Origin: an uncultured Rhodospirillales bacterium
Lineage (GTDB): Bacteria; Pseudomonadota; Alphaproteobacteria; Acetobacterales; Acetobacteraceae
Assembly: GCA_903845065.1 (NCBI GenBank)
Contig: CAIMWH010000193.1
Span: forward strand, 1 to 61,114
DNA length: 61,114 bases
Direction of reading: 5' to 3'
Each line of letters opens with the position of its first letter. Positions within the stretch are counted from its first letter, which is position 1. A model generated the notes under the pieces. The model saw only the letters and a list, made by a program, of their open reading frames with translations, was not told where the DNA came from and did no database searches. Positions 17,325 through 25,049 of the stretch are shown in pieces. The position numbers and the translations under genes are program-made.

Positions 17325-19184
17325 TTACAAGAAGCCGATGGAGATCCATGGGATCATTGTAATCAAGATCAGCGCAACGAACAAAGCTGCCAGGTGGGGC
17401 CAGACCGAGCGGATGGCGATATCGGGCGAAACGCGGCCGATGGCGCAGGCGAGGTAGAAGCCGACACCGAACGGCGGGGTGAACAGGCCAAAGCCCATCG
17501 CGAACACCGCGACCATGGCGTAGTGCACCTGATTCACCCCCATGGCGCCGGCGATGGGGAACAGCAGCGGGCCGAACAGCACGATGGCGGGGACGCCTTC
17601 GAGCACGCTGCCGAGCACGATGAAGGCGATGGCGGACACCAGCAGGAAGCCAACCTTGCCGCCCGGGACGAGGGCCATGAGTTCGACCAGTTGGCGCGAG
17701 AAGCCGGACTGGGTGAGGGCCCAGGCCATCGCGGTAGCCGCACCCACCACCAGCAGGATGGCGCCCGAGAGCGAGGCGGTTTCCACCAGGATGGGATAGA
17801 CGCGGCGCCACTTGAACTGCCGGTAGATCAGCAGGCCAACCACGACCGTGTAGATGATGCCGATGGTAGAAACCTCGGTGGCGGTGGCGACGCCTTCCAC
17901 CACCGCGGTGCGGATCACCACGGGCAGACCGAGGCCGGGGATGGCGATGAGGAACAGCTTGCCGCGCTGGGCCCAGGAGAAGCGGGGGGCCTGGGAGATA
18001 TCCTCGCTGCGGGTCTGGAAGAAGACGACGACACAAAGCGCGATCATGCCGACCACGGCCGGCAGCAGGCCGCCGGTGAACAAGGCGGCGATGGACACGC
18101 CGGTGACGGAGCCCACCGTGATCAGCACGATGCTGGGCGGGATGGTTTCGGACATCACGGCGGAGGCGGACAGCAGCGAGGTGAGGTTGCCCGGCTTGTT
18201 GCCGCGCTTGAGCATTTCGGGGAACAGCGCGGGGGCGACGGCCGCCATGTCGGCGGCCTTGGCGCCGGAAATGCCGGATACCAGGTACATCGCGCCGAGC
18301 AGCACATATTGCAGGCCGCCGCGGCGGTGGCCGATGAGGGAGACCAGGAAGGAGATCATGGCGCGGGCAAGGCCGGCCATCTCGATCAGCGCGCCGAGCA
18401 GCACGAACAGCGGCACGGCGAGCAGGATGAGGTGGGACATGCCTTCGTCCATCCGGCCGGGCACGATGGATACCGGGATCTGGGTGGCGAAGCTAATGAA
18501 GCCGACGGTGCCGAGCAGGAAGGCGAAGGCGATCGGCATTCCGATGATCATCGAGCCTGCGACGAACACCACGAAGAACAGGATGAGGTTGCTGTTGCCC
18601 ATCTCCTCCAGCGCCGGGCCGAACCATGTGAGGGTGGCGATGGCGGCGCCAACCAGCACGAAGGCGGCGAGCGCCTGACGCAGCCCGGCGACGCGGGCGA
18701 GGTTCTGAATGGCGGTGAAGAACATGCACACGATGCCGACCACCACGGCGCCGCCGCGCCAGCCCTCGCTGATTTCCATCACTGGGCTCAAGCCGATCTG
18801 GAGATCTTCAAAGTGCTCCCAGGAGGGCAGGATCATCGCCAGCAGCACGGCGGCGACCAGCATCATGGCCACCGCATCGAGCCAGGCGCGGCGATCCGGC
18901 CGCATATCGCGCACGAAGGCGGTAAGGCGCATGTGCTCGTTGCGGCGCAACGCCACCACGGCGCCGAGGACGGCTAGCCAGATGAACAGGAGGGAGGCGA
19001 GTTCGTCCACCCAGGGGAAGGGGTGGGAGAAGACGTAGCGGGCCGTGGTGCTGCAGGTGAGCAAGGCGGCCTCGCCGACCACGAGCACGGCGGCGGCGCC
19101 TTCAGTGAGTTGGGTGAAACCGCGATCCAGCATGAGCAGGATACCGCCGGTGGCGGGTGTGGGCTGCGCGGGGGCATTGCTCAT
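17325..19184 (-). CDS. TRAP transporter permease, fused small and large subunits (DctQ-DctM)
   Basis: Integral membrane protein of 619 residues combining both TRAP membrane subunits. The DctQ-like four-helix part is at about 20-170 (AAVLVVGEAALL, VDELASLLFIWLAVLGAVVALRRNEHMR). The DctM part (about 200-619) has the typical NLILFFVVFVAGSMIIGMPIAFAFLLG, LLAVPLFVLLGALIEMAGLA, SGISGAKAADMAAVAPALFPEM and a closing hydrophobic helix. The start at 19184 has AGAGGAAG about 7 bases upstream; a GTG at 19211 would add nine residues. It imports an organic or sugar acid driven by an ion gradient. It is cotranscribed with the binding protein upstream, after a 101-base gap containing a hairpin. Confidence 0.95.
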   Translation of the reverse strand: MSNAPAQPTPATGGILLMLDRGFTQLTEGAAAVLVVGEAALLTCSTTARYVFSHPFPWVDELASLLFIWLAVLGAVVALRRNEHMRLTAFVRDMRPDRRAWLDAVAMMLVAAVLLAMILPSWEHFEDLQIGLSPVMEISEGWRGGAVVVGIVCMFFTAIQNLARVAGLRQALAAFVLVGAAIATLTWFGPALEEMGNSNLILFFVVFVAGSMIIGMPIAFAFLLGTVGFISFATQIPVSIVPGRMDEGMSHLILLAVPLFVLLGALIEMAGLARAMISFLVSLIGHRRGGLQYVLLGAMYLVSGISGAKAADMAAVAPALFPEMLKRGNKPGNLTSLLSASAVMSETIPPSIVLITVGSVTGVSIAALFTGGLLPAVVGMIALCVVVFFQTRSEDISQAPRFSWAQRGKLFLIAIPGLGLPVVIRTAVVEGVATATEVSTIGIIYTVVVGLLIYRQFKWRRVYPILVETASLSGAILLVVGAATAMAWALTQSGFSRQLVELMALVPGGKVGFLLVSAIAFIVLGSVLEGVPAIVLFGPLLFPIAGAMGVNQVHYAMVAVFAMGFGLFTPPFGVGFYLACAIGRVSPDIAIRSVWPHLAALFVALILITMIPWISIGFL

Positions 19185-19234
19185 CGCGACGGCTTCCTCT
19201 GCGGCGGCCACTGGCGGGCCGTTGGTCGGGGCCA

Positions 19235-19260
19235 GGCGCGGCGGGGTTGGGGCCCGCGCC
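19235..19260 (-). promoter_or_regulatory. Intercistronic hairpin between TRAP binding-protein and permease genes
   Basis: Perfect 7-bp stem (GGCGCGG at 19235-19241 with CCGCGCC at 19254-19260) and a 12-base loop in the 101-base gap. No T tract follows on the minus strand, so it is more likely an mRNA-stability or attenuating hairpin that keeps binding-protein mRNA in excess than a full terminator. Inference. Confidence 0.4.
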
Positions 19261-19285
19261 GCGTCTGGTGGTCAGGGGTGGGGGA

Positions 19286-20299
19286 TCAGAGGGCGCCGGT
19301 GTATTTTTCCAGCAGGCCCCAGGGTTCGGCGCCGAACTTTTCCTTCCACTCGGCATAGAAGCCGGCAGTCTTGAGGGCGTTGCGGAAAAGCTGCTTGTCC
19401 GGGCGGTTGAAGGTGACGCCGGCCTTGGTCAGGGTCTCGATGAGGTTCTTGTTGAGACCCACGATGTCTTCGCGCTGCTTGAGGGCGGCGGTGTCCATGT
19501 GCTTGGTCATCACGGCGCGGACTTCGGCGGGGAGGCTGTTCCACTTCTTCAGGTTGGCAAAGATGTGGTGGCCGTCCCAGATGTGTTCGCTGAGCGCGAT
19601 GTACTTCTGCACTTCGTAGAGCTTGGCGCTGCTGATCAGGGCGAGGGGGTTTTCCTGGCCGTCGACCACATGGGTTTGCAGGGCGGCGTAGAGTTCGCCG
19701 AAATTGATCGGGGTGGGGCCGGCGCCGAGGGCCTTGAACATCGTCACCCAGAGCTGGTTGCCGGGGACGCGGATCTTGAAGCCCTTCAGGTCATCCGGGG
19801 TGTTCACCGGCTTGGCCGAGGAGGTGATGTTGCGGTAGCCGTTGTCGAGCATTTTCGGCATGACGAACATACCGACCTTCTCAAACTGGGCGCGCACGTG
19901 GTTGCCGAGATCACCATCCATGGCGGCCCACACCTTGGCGTAGCTCTCGAAGGCGAAGGCGATGACGTTGATGCTGCCGACCGGCACGACGGTCTGGTTG
20001 GCGCCGGAGGTGGACATGAAATCGAGCGCGCCGGTGCGGGTCTGGGAGAACATGTCGGGCTCGGAGCCGAGCTGGCTGTTCGGATAGACCTGGAGATCAA
20101 CCTGGCCGTTGGTGTCCTTGGCGATGGCTTCGCCGGCTTCCTTGATGCGGGTGACGCCGGGGTGGTCGGCCGGGAACGCGGTGCCGTAGCGAAGCTTGAA
20201 TTTCGCGGACTGGGCGGCGGCGGGGCGCAACGCGGCGGATGCCGCGATGACGCCGGCAAGGCCGGCACCGAGGTGGCGCCGCGTGATGAAGGTGGCCAT
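19286..20299 (-). CDS. TRAP transporter substrate-binding protein (DctP family)
   Basis: Periplasmic DctP-type binding protein, 337 residues. A signal with a twin-arginine-like start (MATFITRRHLGAGLAGVIAASAALRPAAAQ) is followed by FKLRYGTAFPADHP. The conserved Arg that grips the ligand carboxylate is in GFKIRVPGNQLW. The segment VDGQENPLALISSAKLYEVQKYIALSEHIW is a family hallmark. It is the first gene of the minus-strand unit. With uronate genes facing it across shared operators, a hexuronate-type acid is a reasonable ligand guess, though the downstream CoA enzymes could imply another acid. Confidence 0.95.
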   Translation of the reverse strand: MATFITRRHLGAGLAGVIAASAALRPAAAQSAKFKLRYGTAFPADHPGVTRIKEAGEAIAKDTNGQVDLQVYPNSQLGSEPDMFSQTRTGALDFMSTSGANQTVVPVGSINVIAFAFESYAKVWAAMDGDLGNHVRAQFEKVGMFVMPKMLDNGYRNITSSAKPVNTPDDLKGFKIRVPGNQLWVTMFKALGAGPTPINFGELYAALQTHVVDGQENPLALISSAKLYEVQKYIALSEHIWDGHHIFANLKKWNSLPAEVRAVMTKHMDTAALKQREDIVGLNKNLIETLTKAGVTFNRPDKQLFRNALKTAGFYAEWKEKFGAEPWGLLEKYTGAL

Positions 20300-20324
20300 G
20301 GTTTCTCTCCCTTTTGCTTCAGAA

Positions 20325-20344
20325 CTGGTCGACTAGTCGACTAC
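20325..20344. promoter_or_regulatory. Operator 1 for the divergent TRAP/uronate region
   Basis: CTGGTCGACTAGTCGACTAC, an imperfect copy of the site at 20421. The inner 14 bases (20329-20342) are a perfect palindrome. It lies 26 bases upstream of the dctP start, where a repressor would block transcription. Size and symmetry fit a GntR/FCD dimer. Confidence 0.7.
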
Positions 20345-20420
20345 TAGCTTCGACGGTGGCGTTATGCAAGATGCCGGCGGCGCGGCCTTGCGGTGGGCGT
20401 TGGGGCTATGTTAGCGTCAA

Positions 20421-20440
20421 CTGGTCGACTAGTCGACCAG
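20421..20440. promoter_or_regulatory. Operator 2, perfect 20-bp palindrome
   Basis: CTGGTCGACTAGTCGACCAG is fully self-complementary. It lies 37 bases before the Zn-alcohol dehydrogenase start. Its centre is 96 bases from that of operator 1, close to nine helical turns, so both sites face the same side of the helix and looping between them is possible. Confidence 0.75.
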
Positions 20441-20477
20441 AAATGGCAGGCGGTCATCAACACCACGAAAGGTCGTC

Positions 20478-21500
20478 ATGGTCGGGATCATCGTTTCATC
20501 GCCAGGCGTGCTGGAACTCATCGCGCAGGCGCCGCTGGTACCGCCCGAGGCCGGCGAGGTTACCATTCGGGTGGAGCGGGCGGGTATCTGCGGCTCCGAC
20601 ATGCATATCCTCCATGGCTCCAACCCCTTTGCCCGCTATCCGCGGGTGATCGGGCACGAGTTCGCCGGGCAGGTGATGCAGGTCGGCAGCGGCGTCACCT
20701 GCATCGCGGTGGGCGACCGGGTGGTGGTGGACCCGGTGTTGCCCTGCGGTACCTGCTACCCGTGCCGGATTGGGCGGCCGAATGTGTGCGGCAACCTCCA
20801 GGTGCTGGGCGTGCATCGGGACGGCGGGTTCCGCGACCACTGCAATGTGCCGGCCGCAAGTTGCGTGAAGCTGCCGGCCGACATGCCGATCGAGGTGGCC
20901 ACCCTGGCCGAACCCTTCGCGGTGGCGGCCAACGTGCTTTCCCGCACCGGGATCGGCGCCGAGGACATCGTGCTGATCTACGGCGCCGGGACGGTCGGGC
21001 TGACGGTGTTGCAGGTGGCGAAACTGCATGGCGCGCGCTGCATCATCTCGGACCCCGATACGGCGCGGCTGGAACGGGCGCTGGGCTTCGGTGCCGATGT
21101 GGTGGTGGACCCGCGCGCTGCCTCGGTGGCGGACGCGGTGCGTGATGAGAACGACGGGCTGGGGCCGACGGTGGTGATCGATGGCGCCGGCATCCCGGCA
21201 CTGCTCCTGGAGGCCTGCCAAGTGGCGAGCCCGGTCGGGCGGATCGGGCTGCTCGGATTTTCCGCGGCCCCCTGCAATATCAGCCAGCAGGAGATCGTGA
21301 AGAAGGAACTCACTTTGGTGGGTTCCCGCCTCAACAAGCAGTTCCTCGGGCCGGTGGTGGGCTGGCTGGCCGAGGGCAAGCTGCGTCCGGCCGCGATGAT
21401 CACGCAGACCTTCGCTGCCAAGGATGCCCGCGCGGCCTTCGACTTGATCGAACGCGATCCGGCCAGCACCATCAAGGTGCACCTCGATTTCATGAACTGA
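20478..21500 (+). CDS. Zinc-dependent alcohol/sugar-acid dehydrogenase (RspB/YjjN-like)
   Basis: Medium-chain zinc dehydrogenase, 340 residues. Catalytic zinc ligands C38 (ICGSD) and H60-E61 (GHEF); structural zinc cysteines C90, C93, C96 and C104 (CGTCYPCRIGRPNVC); Rossmann motif GAGTVGLTVLQVAK near 173. The segment MHILHGSNPFARYPRVIGHEFAG matches the RspB/YjjN branch, which includes L-galactonate oxidoreductase. First gene of the plus-strand uronate unit, 6 bases before the fructuronate reductase-like gene. It probably oxidises a hexonate such as galactonate or gulonate to a keto acid. Confidence 0.94.
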   Translation: MVGIIVSSPGVLELIAQAPLVPPEAGEVTIRVERAGICGSDMHILHGSNPFARYPRVIGHEFAGQVMQVGSGVTCIAVGDRVVVDPVLPCGTCYPCRIGRPNVCGNLQVLGVHRDGGFRDHCNVPAASCVKLPADMPIEVATLAEPFAVAANVLSRTGIGAEDIVLIYGAGTVGLTVLQVAKLHGARCIISDPDTARLERALGFGADVVVDPRAASVADAVRDENDGLGPTVVIDGAGIPALLLEACQVASPVGRIGLLGFSAAPCNISQQEIVKKELTLVGSRLNKQFLGPVVGWLAEGKLRPAAMITQTFAAKDARAAFDLIERDPASTIKVHLDFMN

Positions 21501-21506
21501 GCCGCC

Positions 21507-22991
21507 ATGACCCAACCCGCCCTGCCACGCCTGTCCACCGCCACGATCGGGCAGGTGCGCGCCGGCGTGCTGCTGCCCAGCTATTGCCGTGCCTCGCTGG
21601 CGCCGGGGATTGTGCATCTCGGGCTCGGCGCGTTCGTACGCGCGCATCTGGCCGACTACACCGAGGATGCGCTGGCCCGCGTGCCTGGTGCGTGGGGGAT
21701 AACCGGGGTGAGCCTGCAACGGCCGGACCAGCGCGATCGGCTGGCGCCGCAGAACGGGCTCTACACGGCGCTGCAACGCGATGGCGACGGGGTGCGGGCG
21801 CGCATCATCGGCGGTGTGCGGCGATTGCTGGTGGCGCCCGAGAACCCGGCGCGGGTGGTGGAGGCGATGGCCGATCCGGGGTGCCGGATCGTCAGCCTCA
21901 CGGTCACCGAGAAGGGCTATTGCCACGATCCGGCGACCGGGCGGCTGAATGCCGAGCATCCCGATATTCGCCATGACCTGGAGCATCCAGCGGCGCCGCG
22001 CTCGGCGGTGGGGATGATGGTGGCGGCGCTGGGGCGGCGGCGGGCAGCCGGGCTGGCGCCGTTCACCGTGCTGTGCTGCGACAACCTGCCGCATAACGGG
22101 GCGCTGGTGGCGGGGCTGGTGGCGGATTTCGCGGCGTTGCAGGGCGGCCCGTTGGCGGCCTGGATCGCCCGGAACGGCGCGTTTCCGGCCACCATGGTTG
22201 ACCGCATCGTGCCGGCCACAACCCCCGCGGACCTTGATGCCGCGGCGGCTGCGACCGGCCTGTGGGACGCGGCGGCGGTGACGCATGAGCCGTTCCGGCA
22301 ATGGATCATCGAGGATCGGTTCGTCGATGGTGCTCGCCCGGCCTGGCACGAGGTTGGCGCGCAACTGGTGGGTGATGTCACGCCGTTCGAGCACATGAAG
22401 CTGCGGCTGCTGAACGGGGCGCATTCGGCGCTGGCGTATCTCGGTTATCTCGCCGGGCACGAGACCATCGTGGATGCGGTGGGCGATGCGGCGCTGCGCG
22501 ATTTCGTGCGCGGGCTGTGGTGCGAGGAGATCATCCCGGTGGTGCCGGCGCCGCCGGGGACCGATCTGGCGGGTTATGCGGACGCGTTGCTGGCACGGTT
22601 TTCCAATCCGGCGATCCGGCATCGGACATGGCAGATCGCCATGGATGGCTCGCAGAAATTGCCGCAGCGGGTGCTGGCGACGATCCGCGAGCGACTGGCG
22701 CGGGGGCTGCCGATCCGTCGGCTGGCGCTCGTGGTGGCGGCCTGGGTTCGGTATGTCGGTGGCGTCGATGAGGCCGGGCAGGCGATCGATGTCCGCGATC
22801 CGCTGGCCGGGGTGCTGCGCGCGGCGCTCGACGCGGCCGGCGATGATGCGGCGGCGCGGGTGGCGGCGGTGATTGGGATCGAGGCGGTGTTTGGCCAGGA
22901 TTTGCCGCGGGATGCCGGCTTCCGGGCGGCAGTGACCAATGCGTATTGGGCGTTGCTGGCGGGCGGTGCCCGTGCCGCCGTGGCCGGCTGA
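21507..22991 (+). CDS. uxuB: Mannitol dehydrogenase-family protein, probable fructuronate reductase
   Basis: Polyol-specific long-chain dehydrogenase of 494 residues. N-terminal Rossmann region LAPGIVHLGLGAFVRAHLADYTEDAL (31-56), then TVTEKGYCHDPATGRL, CCDNLPHNG and the catalytic pattern K298-xxxx-N303-xx-H306 (KLRLLNGAH). Members reduce D-fructuronate to D-mannonate (UxuB), tagaturonate to altronate, or oxidise mannitol. Because mannonate dehydratase follows 25 bases later, fructuronate reductase is the best assignment; the exact specificity is inferred from context. Confidence 0.92.
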   Translation: MTQPALPRLSTATIGQVRAGVLLPSYCRASLAPGIVHLGLGAFVRAHLADYTEDALARVPGAWGITGVSLQRPDQRDRLAPQNGLYTALQRDGDGVRARIIGGVRRLLVAPENPARVVEAMADPGCRIVSLTVTEKGYCHDPATGRLNAEHPDIRHDLEHPAAPRSAVGMMVAALGRRRAAGLAPFTVLCCDNLPHNGALVAGLVADFAALQGGPLAAWIARNGAFPATMVDRIVPATTPADLDAAAAATGLWDAAAVTHEPFRQWIIEDRFVDGARPAWHEVGAQLVGDVTPFEHMKLRLLNGAHSALAYLGYLAGHETIVDAVGDAALRDFVRGLWCEEIIPVVPAPPGTDLAGYADALLARFSNPAIRHRTWQIAMDGSQKLPQRVLATIRERLARGLPIRRLALVVAAWVRYVGGVDEAGQAIDVRDPLAGVLRAALDAAGDDAAARVAAVIGIEAVFGQDLPRDAGFRAAVTNAYWALLAGGARAAVAG

Positions 22992-23016
22992 GCGAGCGGC
23001 GAACAGGAGAGACGTG

Positions 23017-24210
23017 ATGGAACAAAGCTGGCGCTGGTTCGGCCCCGATGACGTGGTGCCGCTGCACGCGATCCGCCAGGCGGGGGCGCGCGGGGTGGTG
23101 ACGGCATTGCACCAGATCCCGTACGGCGAGATCTGGACCGTCGATGCGATCCGGGAGCGGCAGGGGAAGATCGGCGCCGACCCGTCGCTCGGGCTGCACT
23201 GGAATGTGGTGGAGAGCCTGCCGATCCATGAGCGGATCAAGCTGGCCGAGGGCGACCTGACGGCGTTGTTCGACAACTACCGGGCCTCGATGCGCAACCT
23301 CGCGGCCTGCGGAGTGAAGGTGATCTGCTACAACTTCATGCCAGTGGTGGATTGGACGCGCACGGAACTCAGCCACGCACTGCCAGGGGGTGGGCGGGCG
23401 CTGCGGTTTAATGCGCACGAATACGCGGCGTTTGACTGTTTCATGTTGCAGCGGCCGGGCGCTGAGGCGGAGCACGCGGCGGTGCTGGAGCGGGCGCGGG
23501 CATGGTTCGCGGCGGCTTCCGAGAGTGCCAAGGCTGTGCTGCTCTCCAACATCATGGCCGGGCTGCCGGGCGCGTTCGATCGCTACGATATTCCCGGGCT
23601 GCGGCGGATGCTGGCGCGCTACAGCGAGGTTTCGGCCGCTGGGCTGCGGGAGAACCTGGCCCGCTTCCTGCGCGAGGTGATCCCGACGGCGGAGGAGGTG
23701 GGTATCCGCATGGCGATCCATCCAGATGATCCACCGCGCCCGATGATGGGGCTGCCGCGCATCGTGTCCTGCGCGGAGGACCTCGCGGCGCTCACCGGCG
23801 CGGTGCCGAGCGAGGCGAACGGGATCACCTTCTGCACCGGCTCGCTCGGCGCCGGCGCGCACAACGATGTGCCGGCGATGGCGCGGCAGTTCGCCGGGCG
23901 CATCCATTTCGTCCATCTGCGCAATGTGGCCAACGAGCCGGATGGGTCATTCATGGAGGCCGATCATCTGGCGGGGGATACCGACATGGTGGCCGTGGTG
24001 GAGGCGCTGCTGGCGGAGCAGGGGCGGCGCAAGGCGGCGGGGGATGCGCACTGGCGGCTGCCGTTCCGGCCCGATCACGGGCATGAACTGCTGGACGACA
24101 TCGGCAAGGGCAGTTTCCCGGGCTATTCTACCATCGGGCGGTTGAAGGGGCTGGCGGAAATCCGCGGCGTGATGACGGCTGTCAGCCAACTCCGGGGCCT
24201 GCCGATCTAG
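23017..24210 (+). CDS. uxuA: Mannonate dehydratase
   Basis: UxuA, 397 residues, the usual length. It converts D-mannonate to 2-keto-3-deoxygluconate. Recognised by WFGPDDVVPLHAIRQAGARGVVTALHQIPYGEIW, VICYNFMPVVDWTRTEL, IRMAIHPDDPPRPMMGLPRIVS, GITFCTGSLGAGAHNDVP and the metal-site segment FVHLRNVANEPDGSFMEADHLAGDTDM. The start at 23017 has an AGGAGA site; upstream frame lies inside the reductase gene and is not family sequence. The stop overlaps the convergent peptidase stop by 4 bases (CTAG). No KDG kinase or aldolase lies in the window, so the pathway finishes elsewhere. Confidence 0.97.
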   Translation: MEQSWRWFGPDDVVPLHAIRQAGARGVVTALHQIPYGEIWTVDAIRERQGKIGADPSLGLHWNVVESLPIHERIKLAEGDLTALFDNYRASMRNLAACGVKVICYNFMPVVDWTRTELSHALPGGGRALRFNAHEYAAFDCFMLQRPGAEAEHAAVLERARAWFAAASESAKAVLLSNIMAGLPGAFDRYDIPGLRRMLARYSEVSAAGLRENLARFLREVIPTAEEVGIRMAIHPDDPPRPMMGLPRIVSCAEDLAALTGAVPSEANGITFCTGSLGAGAHNDVPAMARQFAGRIHFVHLRNVANEPDGSFMEADHLAGDTDMVAVVEALLAEQGRRKAAGDAHWRLPFRPDHGHELLDDIGKGSFPGYSTIGRLKGLAEIRGVMTAVSQLRGLPI

Positions 24211-24902
24211 CCTGCCAGGCAGCGCACCGGGAGCGGTTGTTCGCGAGCACCGTCAAGCCGCCAGGCGCCGCCGTCGGGGCGGGCGGACACGGTTTCGTGG
24301 AGGTCCGTGTCGATGAAGTGCAGCGCCACGTCATCATCGGCGGCGTAGCCCGGGCCGGGGATGACGGCGTCGGCGATCATGCGGCGGAAGGTGGGGGCAC
24401 GGTCCGGGCGGGCGGAGTAGTGCGCGCAGGCGGAACCGGCGAGGAGGCCGATGCAGTCCATCGGCAGCATTTCGGGCGGGTAGCTATCCGTGATGCAGGC
24501 ATCGAACCAGCAGTTCATGCCCGCGCTGGTGCCGGACATCACCACGCCCTGCTCCCAGGCGGTGCGTAGCGCGGCGTCGATCCCCCAGTCCCGCCAGACG
24601 GTGATGAGGTTCCGGGTGGAGCCGCCGTTGACGTAGACAATGTCCATCGAGGCGAAGAAGTCCACAAAATCCCGGGTGACGGGCTTGTAGATGTTGAGGT
24701 GGGTGGGGCGGCAATCGTGCACGTCCACTTCGCGGTAGAACTGTTCTATGGCGGCCGGATTATCGCCCACAGCGCCGGCGAGGAGGCAGATCTTCGGATT
24801 GGCGGCCGGGGTGAGCGAGAGCAGGTGCCGTTGGAGCAGCGGGGGCTGCCAGGTGTCCACGTAGAAGCGGCCACCGATGGCGAAAATCTGGCGTTGCTTC
24901 AT
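24207..24902 (-). CDS. Peptidase S51-family protein (PepE-like)
   Basis: A 231-residue class-I glutamine-amidotransferase-like serine hydrolase of the S51 family (aspartyl dipeptidase/cyanophycinase branch). The nucleophile is S126 in VMSGTSAGMNCWF. NGGSTRNLI near 92-100 is the expected preceding loop, and a His in ALHFIDTDLHE is available. It probably cleaves a small peptide in the cytoplasm. It is transcribed against the uronate unit and away from the sugar ABC operon. No signal peptide is visible. There is no clear functional link to either neighbour. Confidence 0.92.
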   Translation of the reverse strand: MKQRQIFAIGGRFYVDTWQPPLLQRHLLSLTPAANPKICLLAGAVGDNPAAIEQFYREVDVHDCRPTHLNIYKPVTRDFVDFFASMDIVYVNGGSTRNLITVWRDWGIDAALRTAWEQGVVMSGTSAGMNCWFDACITDSYPPEMLPMDCIGLLAGSACAHYSARPDRAPTFRRMIADAVIPGPGYAADDDVALHFIDTDLHETVSARPDGGAWRLDGAREQPLPVRCLAG

Positions 24903-24951
24903 GGGGGGCGGCCTCCGGTGGGTGGGTGTGCAGCCTAGCTGTGGACGCTTC

Positions 24952-24965
24952 CCGGTTCAAACCGG
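24952..24965. promoter_or_regulatory. Palindrome in the divergent gap before the sugar ABC operon
   Basis: CCGGTT-CA-AACCGG, perfect 6-bp arms around a 2-base centre, 49 bases upstream of the peptidase gene and 84 before the sugar-binding protein. The size suits a LacI- or ROK-type dimer, but no regulator gene is adjacent. Candidate operator only. Confidence 0.3.
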
Positions 24966-25049
24966 CTCGTTGCCATACGCCCGGCGTGGTGGCAGTCTGC
25001 ATGCGCATTCGTCGCGCCGGGATCGCCCGGTCAATCAAGGAAACGTATC

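Noticed and set aside
20496-23276. Very long open frame on the minus strand (about 926 codons)
   Set aside because: It lies opposite the Zn-dehydrogenase, uxuB and uxuA genes, which carry clear family motifs. The translated antisense is Arg/Pro/His-rich with no recognisable domain, a normal by-product of high GC.
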